DNA from: DIGJ01 sp036658435 | GTDB taxonomy: Bacteria; Bacillota; Clostridia; Lachnospirales; Lachnospiraceae | NCBI GenBank assembly: GCA_036658435.1 | Contig: JAVXEO010000096.1 | Location: forward strand, 1 to 5,149 | Length of the DNA stretch: 5,149 bases | Reading direction: 5' to 3' | Shown: positions 1 through 5,149 of the stretch, piece after piece | How positions within the stretch are numbered: position 1 is the first letter of the stretch | How the letters are laid out: each line of letters starts with the position of its first letter | The notes under the pieces: model-generated | Told to the model about the DNA's origin: nothing | Seen by the model: only the letters and a program-made list of their open reading frames with translations | Databases searched by the model: none | Translations under genes and position numbers: made by a program

Positions 1-14
1 GAGCACTTTCCTAT

Positions 15-59
15 TACATGAAAATAAGAGTGCTAAATAAGCACTCTTATTTTCATGTA
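15..59 (-). terminator. Symmetric stem-loop, probable intrinsic terminator after the SASP gene
   Basis: A perfect 19-bp inverted repeat (15-33 pairing with 41-59) encloses a 7-base loop (TAAATAA, 34-40). The inner part of the stem is the GC-richer GAGTGC/GCACTC. It is flanked within the stem by A-rich and T-rich arms, so a core hairpin followed by TTATTTT can be read on either strand, which is the usual shape of a bidirectional Firmicute terminator. It begins 14 bases past the SASP stop codon, which fits termination of that transcript. There is no further U-run beyond the full stem on the minus strand, so efficiency is uncertain. A converging gene to the left of the window could use it too. 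Confidence 0.75.
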
Positions 60-73
60 GTTCCAGTGGCCTA

Positions 74-277
74 TTATAAACCTGCCATTTTCTTTTCTTG
101 TTCAGCAATCATCTTTTTTACCATCATTCCGCCTACACTACCATTCTGGCGAGAAGTTAAATCCCCGTTATATCCCTGTTTCAAAGGAACGCCGATTTCA
201 GAAGCAACTTCATACTTAAATTGATCCATTGCTGTTTTTGCCTGTGGTACTTCAACACGATTTCTACTGTTTGACAT
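74..277 (-). CDS. Alpha/beta-type small acid-soluble spore protein (SASP)
   Basis: This 67-residue protein belongs to the alpha/beta SASP family. These proteins saturate forespore DNA, protect it against UV and chemical damage in the dormant spore, and are degraded by the GPR protease at germination. Seen here: the conserved first block around A18-M-D-Q-F-K-Y-E23, the expected GPR cleavage site E23/V24-A25-S-E, and the hallmark second DNA-binding block T41-S-R-Q-N-G-S-V-G-G50 followed by a basic helix (VKKMI). Length is normal for the family. The start chosen is the ATG at 275-277, because a strong GGAGGAG Shine-Dalgarno (284-290) lies 6 bases upstream. An in-frame ATG at 290-292 overlaps that Shine-Dalgarno and would add an unconserved MEEFI, so it is unlikely. 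The gene follows the AAA+ ATPase gene by 105 bases and ends at a stem-loop. The specific ssp name cannot be assigned. Confidence 0.95.
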   Translation of the reverse strand: MSNSRNRVEVPQAKTAMDQFKYEVASEIGVPLKQGYNGDLTSRQNGSVGGMMVKKMIAEQEKKMAGL

Positions 278-283
278 AATAAA

Positions 284-290
284 CTCCTCC
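284..290 (-). promoter_or_regulatory. Strong Shine-Dalgarno of the SASP gene
   Basis: On the minus strand GGAGGAG is followed by TTTATT and then the ATG at 277. This near-perfect ribosome binding site fixes the start of the SASP gene at 277 and rules out the in-frame ATG at 292, which lies on top of it. A strong site fits the very high synthesis expected of SASPs in the forespore. Confidence 0.85.
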
Positions 291-341
291 ATTTCGTTAT
301 CAGAAACTTCGATATTGATTTGTTGTTGTTTGTTACGCTAT

Positions 342-371
342 TAGTATATGATGAATCTATTATTATAAACA
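342..371 (-). promoter_or_regulatory. Candidate sigma-G-like promoter of the SASP gene
   Basis: On the minus strand a TGTTTA (366-371) is separated by 17 bases from TATACTA (342-348). The established sigma-G pattern in Bacillus is roughly TGAATA, 17-18 bases, CATACTA, so the -10 matches at six of seven positions and the -35 at four of six. Alpha/beta SASP genes are known sigma-G targets, which raises the prior. Initiation would fall near 335 and give a leader of about 58 bases. The -35 lies only about 12 bases past the stop codon of the AAA+ gene. The -10 also resembles a sigma-A box, but no good TTGACA lies at the right distance. This is assigned by eye only. Confidence 0.45.
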
Positions 372-382
372 GGTAATTTTTC

Positions 383-1966
383 CTATTTTCCTATGATTCC
401 TTTTACATCTTTTCGATTTATTTCTGAAAGCTGTTCTTTTGTTGGTGATTCAAGATTTACTAGACGGTTTGCTTGTTTTACCATGATTTTTTCAAAAGAG
501 TTTCGAATTCCTCTGGCATTTCCGAAAATTCGAAATGCTTTTTTTGTTAATTTGGTAAGCTGTTTTTCTACGTACTCCAAAGCTTCTTCTGAAAATTCAA
601 CGCCTGCTTTTTCTGCCATAGACTTTAATATATCCAAAAGTTCTGAAACACTGTAATCCTCAAAAGAAATGAATTTATTGAACCGAGATACCAGTCCGGT
701 ATTGGAATCTAAAAAAGATTTCATTTCCTCCTTATAGCCTGCTACAATTACCACCAAATTATCTCTGTGGTCTTCCATCATTTTAACCAGGGTGTCAATG
801 GCTTCCCCGCCAAAGTCATTTGCCACATTATTGTTTAGTGAATAGGCTTCATCAATGAAAAGCACACCACCCAAAGCGCGCTCCACAACTTCTTTTACTT
901 TTAATGCTGTCTGTCCTACATAACCGGCAACCAATCCGGAACGATCCGTTTCCACTAAATTTCCTTTTGATAAAATACCAAGTTCTTGATAAATTTTGGC
1001 TACCAGTCTTGCTACCGTAGTCTTTCCTGTCCCCGGATTTCCCGTAAATACCATGTGATAGGTCATATCCATAACCGGCATATGATAGCTTGCACGAAGT
1101 TTACGCACCTTAATTAAATTAATTAAGGAATTAATCTCTTCTTTCACCTGGGAAAGTCCAACCAAACTATTTAATTCTTCCAAATATTCATCTAATTTTG
1201 TTTTTTTCTTTTCTTCTTGTATGATTTCCGATGATTCTTCCTTTATTGTTTCTATTATTTCAGGGGAAGTACTTTCTTCCTCTAAGACAACAGGTTCTTC
1301 TGAAATAAGGTTTTCTTCTTTTGTTTTAGCCTCTACGGAAGATGTAAGTTTTAGAGAAGTTTCTTTTTCCTTTTCAAAGTTATAAGGCTCCCCTATTTTA
1401 TCATTGCTCAATTTTTTAAAAATATAACGTGGGGAAATATGTTCCCTTTTTTCTCCACTGTTTATAAAAACATGAATTTTTTCATAATATTCCTGAATAA
1501 AACCATTGGCAAAGTTATCTCTTATATGGTTAATATGACTCATTGTTAATAAAATATTTAAAAAAGAGTCAAAAAACTGCTCGGTAAAATTTGACTGTTT
1601 CTCTATATCCCGTACCCCACAAAGTTGTAATAAAATTGGTGGTGATTTAATAATATTTTTAACCTTAATTAAAATTTGTTCCTCATTTTCTTCTTCTCTT
1701 AGAGAACACATAAGTTCATTTTTTTTGGGAAGTTCAATAATAAAAGCTCTTTCTTCTCCATTAAATCTTCCGCAATGCACGGCTAGATTAATCAAAATTG
1801 CTTGTACATACAGATCTAAAAAATCATGAATGGAATATTTCAAAATCTGTTTTGGTTGTTCCCAATATCCTTCTACATCCAATGTCTTACAAACCGCTTC
1901 TATTCTATTATAATTTTCTTTTGCTAATTCCAACAATCTTTCGTTGGTATAATACGGCTGCCCCAA
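383..1966 (-). CDS. CbxX/CfxQ (SpoVK-like) AAA+ ATPase with a TerB-like N-terminal domain
   Basis: This 527-residue, probably cytosolic ATPase has three parts. Residues 1-185 are helical; L51-to-I76 with H64-C-G-R-F-N-G-E-E-R-A-F-I76 resembles the A-D-G-x-[IF]-[SN]-x-E-E-R-x-F-I signature of TerB-like domains, but the usual Asp is Cys65. Residues 195-258 are a Glu/Lys/Ser-rich linker, probably disordered. Residues 260-527 are a CbxX/CfxQ AAA+ module: LVGLSQVKEEI at the front, Walker A GNPGTGKTT (309-317), pore loop around G348-Y-V-G-Q, Walker B VLFIDEA (368-374), arginine finger in S427-R-F and sensor 2 in GNARGIRN (482-489). All catalytic motifs look intact. The family includes red-type Rubisco activase CbxX and sporulation protein SpoVK; no Rubisco is in view, so the substrate is unknown. 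The start is a TTG with an AAGAGGT site 7 bases upstream and an in-frame TAA directly before it, so no longer form exists. The gene lies 56 bases after recG and has its own promoter. Confidence 0.88.
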   Translation of the reverse strand: MGQPYYTNERLLELAKENYNRIEAVCKTLDVEGYWEQPKQILKYSIHDFLDLYVQAILINLAVHCGRFNGEERAFIIELPKKNELMCSLREEENEEQILIKVKNIIKSPPILLQLCGVRDIEKQSNFTEQFFDSFLNILLTMSHINHIRDNFANGFIQEYYEKIHVFINSGEKREHISPRYIFKKLSNDKIGEPYNFEKEKETSLKLTSSVEAKTKEENLISEEPVVLEEESTSPEIIETIKEESSEIIQEEKKKTKLDEYLEELNSLVGLSQVKEEINSLINLIKVRKLRASYHMPVMDMTYHMVFTGNPGTGKTTVARLVAKIYQELGILSKGNLVETDRSGLVAGYVGQTALKVKEVVERALGGVLFIDEAYSLNNNVANDFGGEAIDTLVKMMEDHRDNLVVIVAGYKEEMKSFLDSNTGLVSRFNKFISFEDYSVSELLDILKSMAEKAGVEFSEEALEYVEKQLTKLTKKAFRIFGNARGIRNSFEKIMVKQANRLVNLESPTKEQLSEINRKDVKGIIGK

Positions 1967-1973
1967 TTACTTT

Positions 1974-1980
1974 ACCTCTT
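1974..1980 (-). promoter_or_regulatory. Ribosome binding site that sets the TTG start of the AAA+ gene
   Basis: The minus strand reads AAGAGGT, then AAAGTAA, then the TTG start codon at 1964-1966. The TAA abutting the TTG is in frame, so the coding region cannot begin earlier. The next in-frame ATG is codon 86, inside a domain that appears conserved, and is a poor alternative. TTG initiation usually lowers translation, which may moderate output from the strong promoter just upstream. Confidence 0.75.
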
Positions 1981-2011
1981 TTCTTAACAAACTCAGTTTA
2001 TTGTACTCGCT

Positions 2012-2040
2012 ATCATAACATTTCACAGGAATACCGTCAA
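2012..2040 (-). promoter_or_regulatory. Strong sigma-A-type extended -10 promoter inside the recG 3' end, for the AAA+ gene
   Basis: On the minus strand TTGACG (2035-2040) is separated by exactly 17 bases from TATGAT (2012-2017), and a TG one base upstream of the -10 makes it an extended -10 (TGTTATGAT). Each hexamer matches the sigma-A consensus at five of six positions, with optimal spacing. The -35 coincides with the Leu-Thr codons just before the end of recG. Transcription would begin near 2005 and give a leader of about 39 bases before the TTG start of the AAA+ gene. The pattern is the best promoter match in the window. Confidence 0.7.
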
Positions 2041-4071
2041 GGTGCTGCCACCATATTTGCTGATTTTATCACGCAGTCTACGGTACTTCTTTAGCAAAAG
2101 CCGGACATCATCTTCTGCAAATTCTTTGGCTGCCTCATTGGCTTCCATTAAAATAGAAGCGTCATTAAAAATATCTGCCATTTTAAACTCTAAAAGTCCA
2201 CTTTGCCGTATTCCGAAGAAATCACCTGGTCCACGCAGACGTAAATCTTCCCTTGCAATAAAAAAACCATCGTTGGACCGATTCAGAATTTCAAGCCGTT
2301 CCATCGTCTCCCGGTTCTCCGTTCCATGTACTAATATGCAGTAAGACTGGTGTTCTCCTCTTCCTACACGTCCTCGAAGCTGATGAAGTTGTGCCAAACC
2401 AAAACGTTCTGCATTTTCAATCATCATTACCGAAGCATTCGGAACATTTACCCCAACTTCCACAACCGTAGTAGAGACAAGAATCGACGTTTTTCCACTT
2501 GCAAACCCTTCCATAATCTCATTTTTTTCTTTCGCTTTCATCTTCCCGTGGAGATACTCTATGCTTATTGAGGGTGCTACGCTCTGTCTTAATTTTTCGG
2601 TATAATCGGTTACATTCTCCGCTTCTAAATTTTCACTTTCTTCTACCATGGGACAAATAATATAGACTTGTCTTCCCTTTCTTACTTCTTTTTCTATAAA
2701 ATGATAAGCCGTTGCCCGATAATTTGTATTTACTACACAGTTTTTTATAGGAAGTCTCTCAGCAGGCAATTCATCAATCACAGATAAATCCAAATCACCA
2801 TACAAAATAATAGCCAGGGTTCGTGGTATTGGAGTTGCACTCATAACCAAAATATGTGGTTCCTCACCTTTTCCGGATAAGGCTTCTCTTTGCTTTACGC
2901 CGAATCGATGCTGTTCATCGGTAATAACCAGTCCTAATTGATGATATTTTACTTTTTCCTGAATTAAAGCATGGGTTCCTATTATAATATCTACCTTATG
3001 TTCTTCAATGGATTGATAGCAGCTGCGTTTTTCTTTTCCGGTCAAGGATCCAGTTAAAAGACACAAACGCACTCCGAAGGGGGTAAGCAAAGAAGATAAC
3101 GTTTCAAAGTGCTGCTTTGCAAGGACTTCCGTTGGTACCATAATTGCTCCCTGTGCGTGATTCTTTGCAGCCATTAAAAGCGCCAGTGCCGCAAGTACTG
3201 TTTTTCCCGAGCCCACATCTCCCTGTATCAATCGGTTCATAATATTTCCACTTGCAAAGTCTCCTTCTATTTCTTTCCATACTCTAAGTTGGGCATTGGT
3301 AAGCTGATATGGCAAATTTTCTAAAAATTCACAGCATTCTTTTTCCTTTTTCCATACAAAACGACTTTGTTTTTTGTTCCGTTCTTTTTTTAATTGTTGT
3401 ATTGCCAAATTAAATAAGAAAAATTCATCAAATACAATTCTTCTTCTGGCTCTTTGCATTCTCTCCTGATTTTTAGGAAAATGGACTTCTCGAACGGACC
3501 ATTTGTATTCCTCCAAATGATATTTTTTTCGAATCTCTAAAGGTAAGAAATCTTCATTCAAATCTGTTTCTTTCAGCATCTTTGCCATGAATTTTGTTAC
3601 CATATTGTTGGTAAGACCTGTTGTTAATGCATAAATAGGCTGTAGCTCATGGAGCTTATTAAAAAATTCTTCTTTTGATAAAATTTGTGGTTGTTCCATT
3701 ACATACATGGCGTTTTTCCTTGTAATACGTCCTCTTATGATATACTTAACTCCCAATTTTAATGTATTTTTAAGAAAGGGCATATTAAACCAAGTTACCA
3801 TCATATCCCCACTGTAGTCTCTCACCCTGCAGGAAAGAATATTTAATTTTTTAACCTTCTTTAACTGGGGTAGCATAACCAAGCTTACCTCCACGGCCGC
3901 AACCATACCTTCTTTCAGACTCTGTATGGGCATAAGTTCTTCATAGGCTTCATATCCTCTCGGATAATACTCTAATAAATCTTCCACAGTAAATACATTT
4001 ACTTTATGAAAGAGCAGCGCAGTCTTCTCTCCAATTCCTTTTATGCTCTCTATTCTGTCTTCCGGCTTCAT
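2023..4071 (-). CDS. recG: ATP-dependent DNA helicase RecG
   Basis: RecG is a superfamily 2 double-stranded DNA translocase that remodels stalled replication forks and branched recombination intermediates, converting forks to Holliday junctions and unwinding D- and R-loops. The 682-residue length is normal. Seen in order: a helix-hairpin-helix-like start S9-I-K-G-I-G-E-K followed by T28-V-E-D-L-L-E-Y-Y-P-R; the OB-fold wedge domain at about 55-150; a Q-like segment at 253-268; Walker A GDVGSGKT (284-291); DEQH box (385-388); SATPIPRT (411-418); motif IV around V469-Y-I-I-C-P; motif V T534-T-V-V-E-V-G-V-N-V-P; motif VI QLRGRVGRG (564-572); and the C-terminal D-L-R-L-R-G-P-G-D-F-F-G block (609-620). 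Nothing essential appears missing. The start is ATG; an in-frame TGA lies four codons upstream. The only Shine-Dalgarno candidate (GGAG, 4086-4089) is 14 bases from the ATG, unusually far. It follows the VanZ remnant by 21 bases and shares its promoter. Confidence 0.97.
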   Translation of the reverse strand: MKPEDRIESIKGIGEKTALLFHKVNVFTVEDLLEYYPRGYEAYEELMPIQSLKEGMVAAVEVSLVMLPQLKKVKKLNILSCRVRDYSGDMMVTWFNMPFLKNTLKLGVKYIIRGRITRKNAMYVMEQPQILSKEEFFNKLHELQPIYALTTGLTNNMVTKFMAKMLKETDLNEDFLPLEIRKKYHLEEYKWSVREVHFPKNQERMQRARRRIVFDEFFLFNLAIQQLKKERNKKQSRFVWKKEKECCEFLENLPYQLTNAQLRVWKEIEGDFASGNIMNRLIQGDVGSGKTVLAALALLMAAKNHAQGAIMVPTEVLAKQHFETLSSLLTPFGVRLCLLTGSLTGKEKRSCYQSIEEHKVDIIIGTHALIQEKVKYHQLGLVITDEQHRFGVKQREALSGKGEEPHILVMSATPIPRTLAIILYGDLDLSVIDELPAERLPIKNCVVNTNYRATAYHFIEKEVRKGRQVYIICPMVEESENLEAENVTDYTEKLRQSVAPSISIEYLHGKMKAKEKNEIMEGFASGKTSILVSTTVVEVGVNVPNASVMMIENAERFGLAQLHQLRGRVGRGEHQSYCILVHGTENRETMERLEILNRSNDGFFIAREDLRLRGPGDFFGIRQSGLLEFKMADIFNDASILMEANEAAKEFAEDDVRLLLKKYRRLRDKISKYGGSTLTVFL

Positions 4072-4092
4072 AATTATAAATCACACTCCAAC

Positions 4093-4377
4093 CTATCCTT
4101 CTGCAAATAAAACACTAATGCATAGGATTCCATATTCCATCATGTGGGCTGCTTTTCTAATAGGATGTTCTATTTTTTCTGCTTTTATCTGACAGATTTC
4201 CTTGGACCAGTTTTGATGTGTTATATTATTTACAAGGGAAACAATCTGGTAGGATATTCCTCCGCTTAACTTCCCGGACTCATTGGATGGCTGGTGTGAA
4301 AAGGAAAAAATAGCACTCATAATTAGTATGGTTGGAATCCAATACCATGCTTGTCTTTTCTTGAAAAAAGCACCCAC
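4093..4377 (-). pseudogene. VanZ-family membrane protein, C-terminally truncated remnant
   Basis: The 94 residues match the first half of VanZ-like proteins: an N-terminal membrane segment (about 10-27, WYWIPTILIMSAIF), the following F24-S-F-S-H-Q-P30 motif, a Ser/Gly-rich stretch, and the conserved R74-K-A-A-H-M-M-E-Y-G-I82 that opens the second membrane segment. The family usually has about 130-170 residues and four membrane segments; here the frame ends (TAG) inside the second, and recG begins 21 bases later, so the third and fourth segments and the usual Asp/Glu-His-Gln region are absent. This looks like a deletion rather than a point stop, since no leftover coding sequence is seen before recG. 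The start is uncertain: GTG at 4377 has no visible Shine-Dalgarno, and the open frame extends upstream to a TGA without an ATG. VanZ itself gives low-level teicoplanin resistance; most relatives have no known role. A functional short protein cannot be excluded. Confidence 0.65.
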
Positions 4378-4469
4378 GGAAGGCAGATGCTTATCTGTAA
4401 TTTTTTTATTATCTGGTTCATATTTTCTTATCGTTTCTTTTCATTTATTCTTTTGTTTTTAACGACCTT

Positions 4470-4498
4470 ATCATATCATTTCTATATTTAAATAGCAA
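4470..4498 (-). promoter_or_regulatory. Sigma-A-type extended -10 promoter upstream of the VanZ remnant and recG
   Basis: On the minus strand TTGCTA (4493-4498) and TATGAT (4470-4475) are separated by 17 bases, and TGA directly before the -10 gives an extended -10 (TGATATGAT). The -35 matches consensus at four of six positions and the -10 at five of six. Transcription would start near 4463. This is the only good promoter seen between the phosphoesterase gene and recG, and it probably drives the VanZ remnant and recG. The rest of the 233-base spacer (4378-4610) shows no gene, no tRNA and no convincing terminator. Confidence 0.6.
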
Positions 4499-4610
4499 CT
4501 GTGCTTTTTATGAGAAACAGAACCTATATGTTGCTTTCTTCCAATATATCTGCAATCCTTAAGTAAATTATTTTTCTTAACTCCCACAGATTATTTTGCA
4601 CCTTCTAGAT

Positions 4611-5149
4611 TTATATATAAAAACATCGATTATCGTCAAGACACAAACAACCAAGTCGCCCGCCCTTTTCCGGGAAAACACAGCCACAATCCAAATTGAT
4701 AAAAGTTTTTGCCTTGAATATCTCCCCCTGTGGCTGCCCTTGATAATAAAAGGTTGGTGTATGTCCAAAAATTAACATTCGATCCTCAAAATAAGTATTT
4801 TGAATATCTGGTCGATCAAACAAAAAATCTTGTGCACTGTAGTCCTCAAGGGAAAGTGTCGTACTGAAATTGCGCAGACCACTATGCGTAAATAAATAAT
4901 TTTTTTCCCTCAATACAAGCTTATCATAAATCGGCAATTCCAACAGGTAGTCCAAAATTGCTTCTTTGTCATCAGGAGTAAGTGCCAAATATTGCTCAAA
5001 TGTAATTCTCCCTCCATCCTGCATCCATGCAGCAAGATTTAAAAAATCCTGTTCTTCATAATAAAGCATGAAACTGTCAATATCTGCTTCTAATGGAAGA
5101 CTTCTCACACACTGCAAAAACATATATTCATGGTTTCCAAGTAAAGAGA
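4611..5149 (-). CDS. Calcineurin-like metallophosphoesterase, partial (PP2A/Ap4A-hydrolase type), 5' end outside window
   Basis: This is the C-terminal portion of a metal-dependent phosphatase of the bacterial serine/threonine-phosphatase and diadenosine-tetraphosphatase type. The open frame runs off the right edge; within it G-N-H-E (5127-5138) is the metal-binding GNH[DE] signature, so the ATG at 5121-5123 just after it is internal and not the start. Further along are T-H-S-G (His at 4884-4886) and F-G-H-T-P-T (His at 4761-4763), the two later metal-ligand histidines of the fold, then the family's terminal N-L-D-C-G-C-V-F strand, followed by G-G-R-L-G-C-L-C-L-D-D. The GDxHG and GDxxDRG motifs must lie outside the window. 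The substrate could be phosphoserine/threonine, Ap4A or another phosphate ester; sequence alone does not decide. It is on the same strand as recG but separated by a spacer with a fresh promoter, so it is probably a different transcription unit. Confidence 0.9.
   Translation of the reverse strand, partial: SLLGNHEYMFLQCVRSLPLEADIDSFMLYYEEQDFLNLAAWMQDGGRITFEQYLALTPDDKEAILDYLLELPIYDKLVLREKNYLFTHSGLRNFSTTLSLEDYSAQDFLFDRPDIQNTYFEDRMLIFGHTPTFYYQGQPQGEIFKAKTFINLDCGCVFPEKGGRLGCLCLDDNRCFYI

Noticed and set aside
18..224. Plus-strand ORF of 68 codons across the terminator and the SASP gene
   Set aside because: It begins inside the stem-loop and runs antisense to the well-supported SASP gene, and its sequence shows no recognisable domain.
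1108..1128. Perfect palindrome, two 10-base arms CCTTAATTAA/TTAATTAAGG around one A
   Set aside because: It lies within the AAA+ coding region, where the protein repeats Leu-Ile-Asn-Leu-Ile. AT-rich codons for this repeat explain the symmetry, and no regulatory context is visible.
1190..1390. Low-complexity TTC/TCT-rich stretch considered as a DNA repeat
   Set aside because: It encodes the Glu/Lys/Ser-rich linker of the AAA+ protein in an open frame. No regular repeat unit is present, only biased codons.
1798..2571. Plus-strand ORFs at 1798-2094, 2042-2344 and 2350-2571
   Set aside because: They are antisense to recG and the AAA+ gene, show no family features, and lack supported starts. They are frame shadows of the real genes.
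4559..4580. Possible terminator hairpin (TTAAG/CTTAA) after the phosphoesterase gene
   Set aside because: The stem is only five AT-rich pairs with a 10-12-base loop and no following U-run, so it is not a credible intrinsic terminator.
4577..4768. 63-residue minus-strand ORF overlapping the phosphoesterase end
   Set aside because: It overlaps, in another frame, a clearly conserved phosphoesterase C-terminus, and it has no recognisable motif or ribosome binding site.

Overview
The window reads as chromosome from an AT-rich, spore-forming member of the Firmicutes, most likely class Clostridia and perhaps Lachnospiraceae. The grounds are an alpha/beta-type small acid-soluble spore protein (SASP), GGAGG-type ribosome binding sites, AT-rich spacers, and protein sequences (RecG, VanZ-like, serine/threonine-phosphatase-like) of Clostridia type. 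The family-level placement is inference. Every supported gene lies on the minus strand, so transcription runs from right to left.

From right to left: (1) the C-terminal part of a calcineurin-like metallophosphoesterase, whose 5' end lies beyond the right edge; (2) a spacer of about 230 bases with a good sigma-A-like promoter; (3) a VanZ-family membrane protein cut off after about 94 residues, with its second half missing; (4) after 21 bases, a full-length recG DNA helicase gene; (5) after 56 bases, a 527-residue protein with a helical N-terminal domain that looks TerB-like, an acidic low-complexity linker and a C-terminal CbxX/CfxQ (SpoVK-like) AAA+ ATPase; (6) after a short spacer with a possible forespore-type promoter, the SASP gene; (7) a long symmetric stem-loop that probably terminates transcription.

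The promoter at 4470-4498 probably transcribes the VanZ remnant and recG and may read into the AAA+ gene. The AAA+ gene also has a better promoter of its own embedded in the last codons of recG (TTGACG, 17 bases, TGTTATGAT). The SASP gene probably has separate, sporulation-specific control. No terminator is visible between the AAA+ gene and the SASP gene, so read-through is possible.

Most of the window is ordinary chromosome. The least ordinary element is the AAA+ protein: a SpoVK-like motor fused to an apparently degenerate TerB-like domain, placed between recG and a spore gene, with its own vegetative-type promoter. No mobile element, CRISPR array, tRNA or rRNA was seen.
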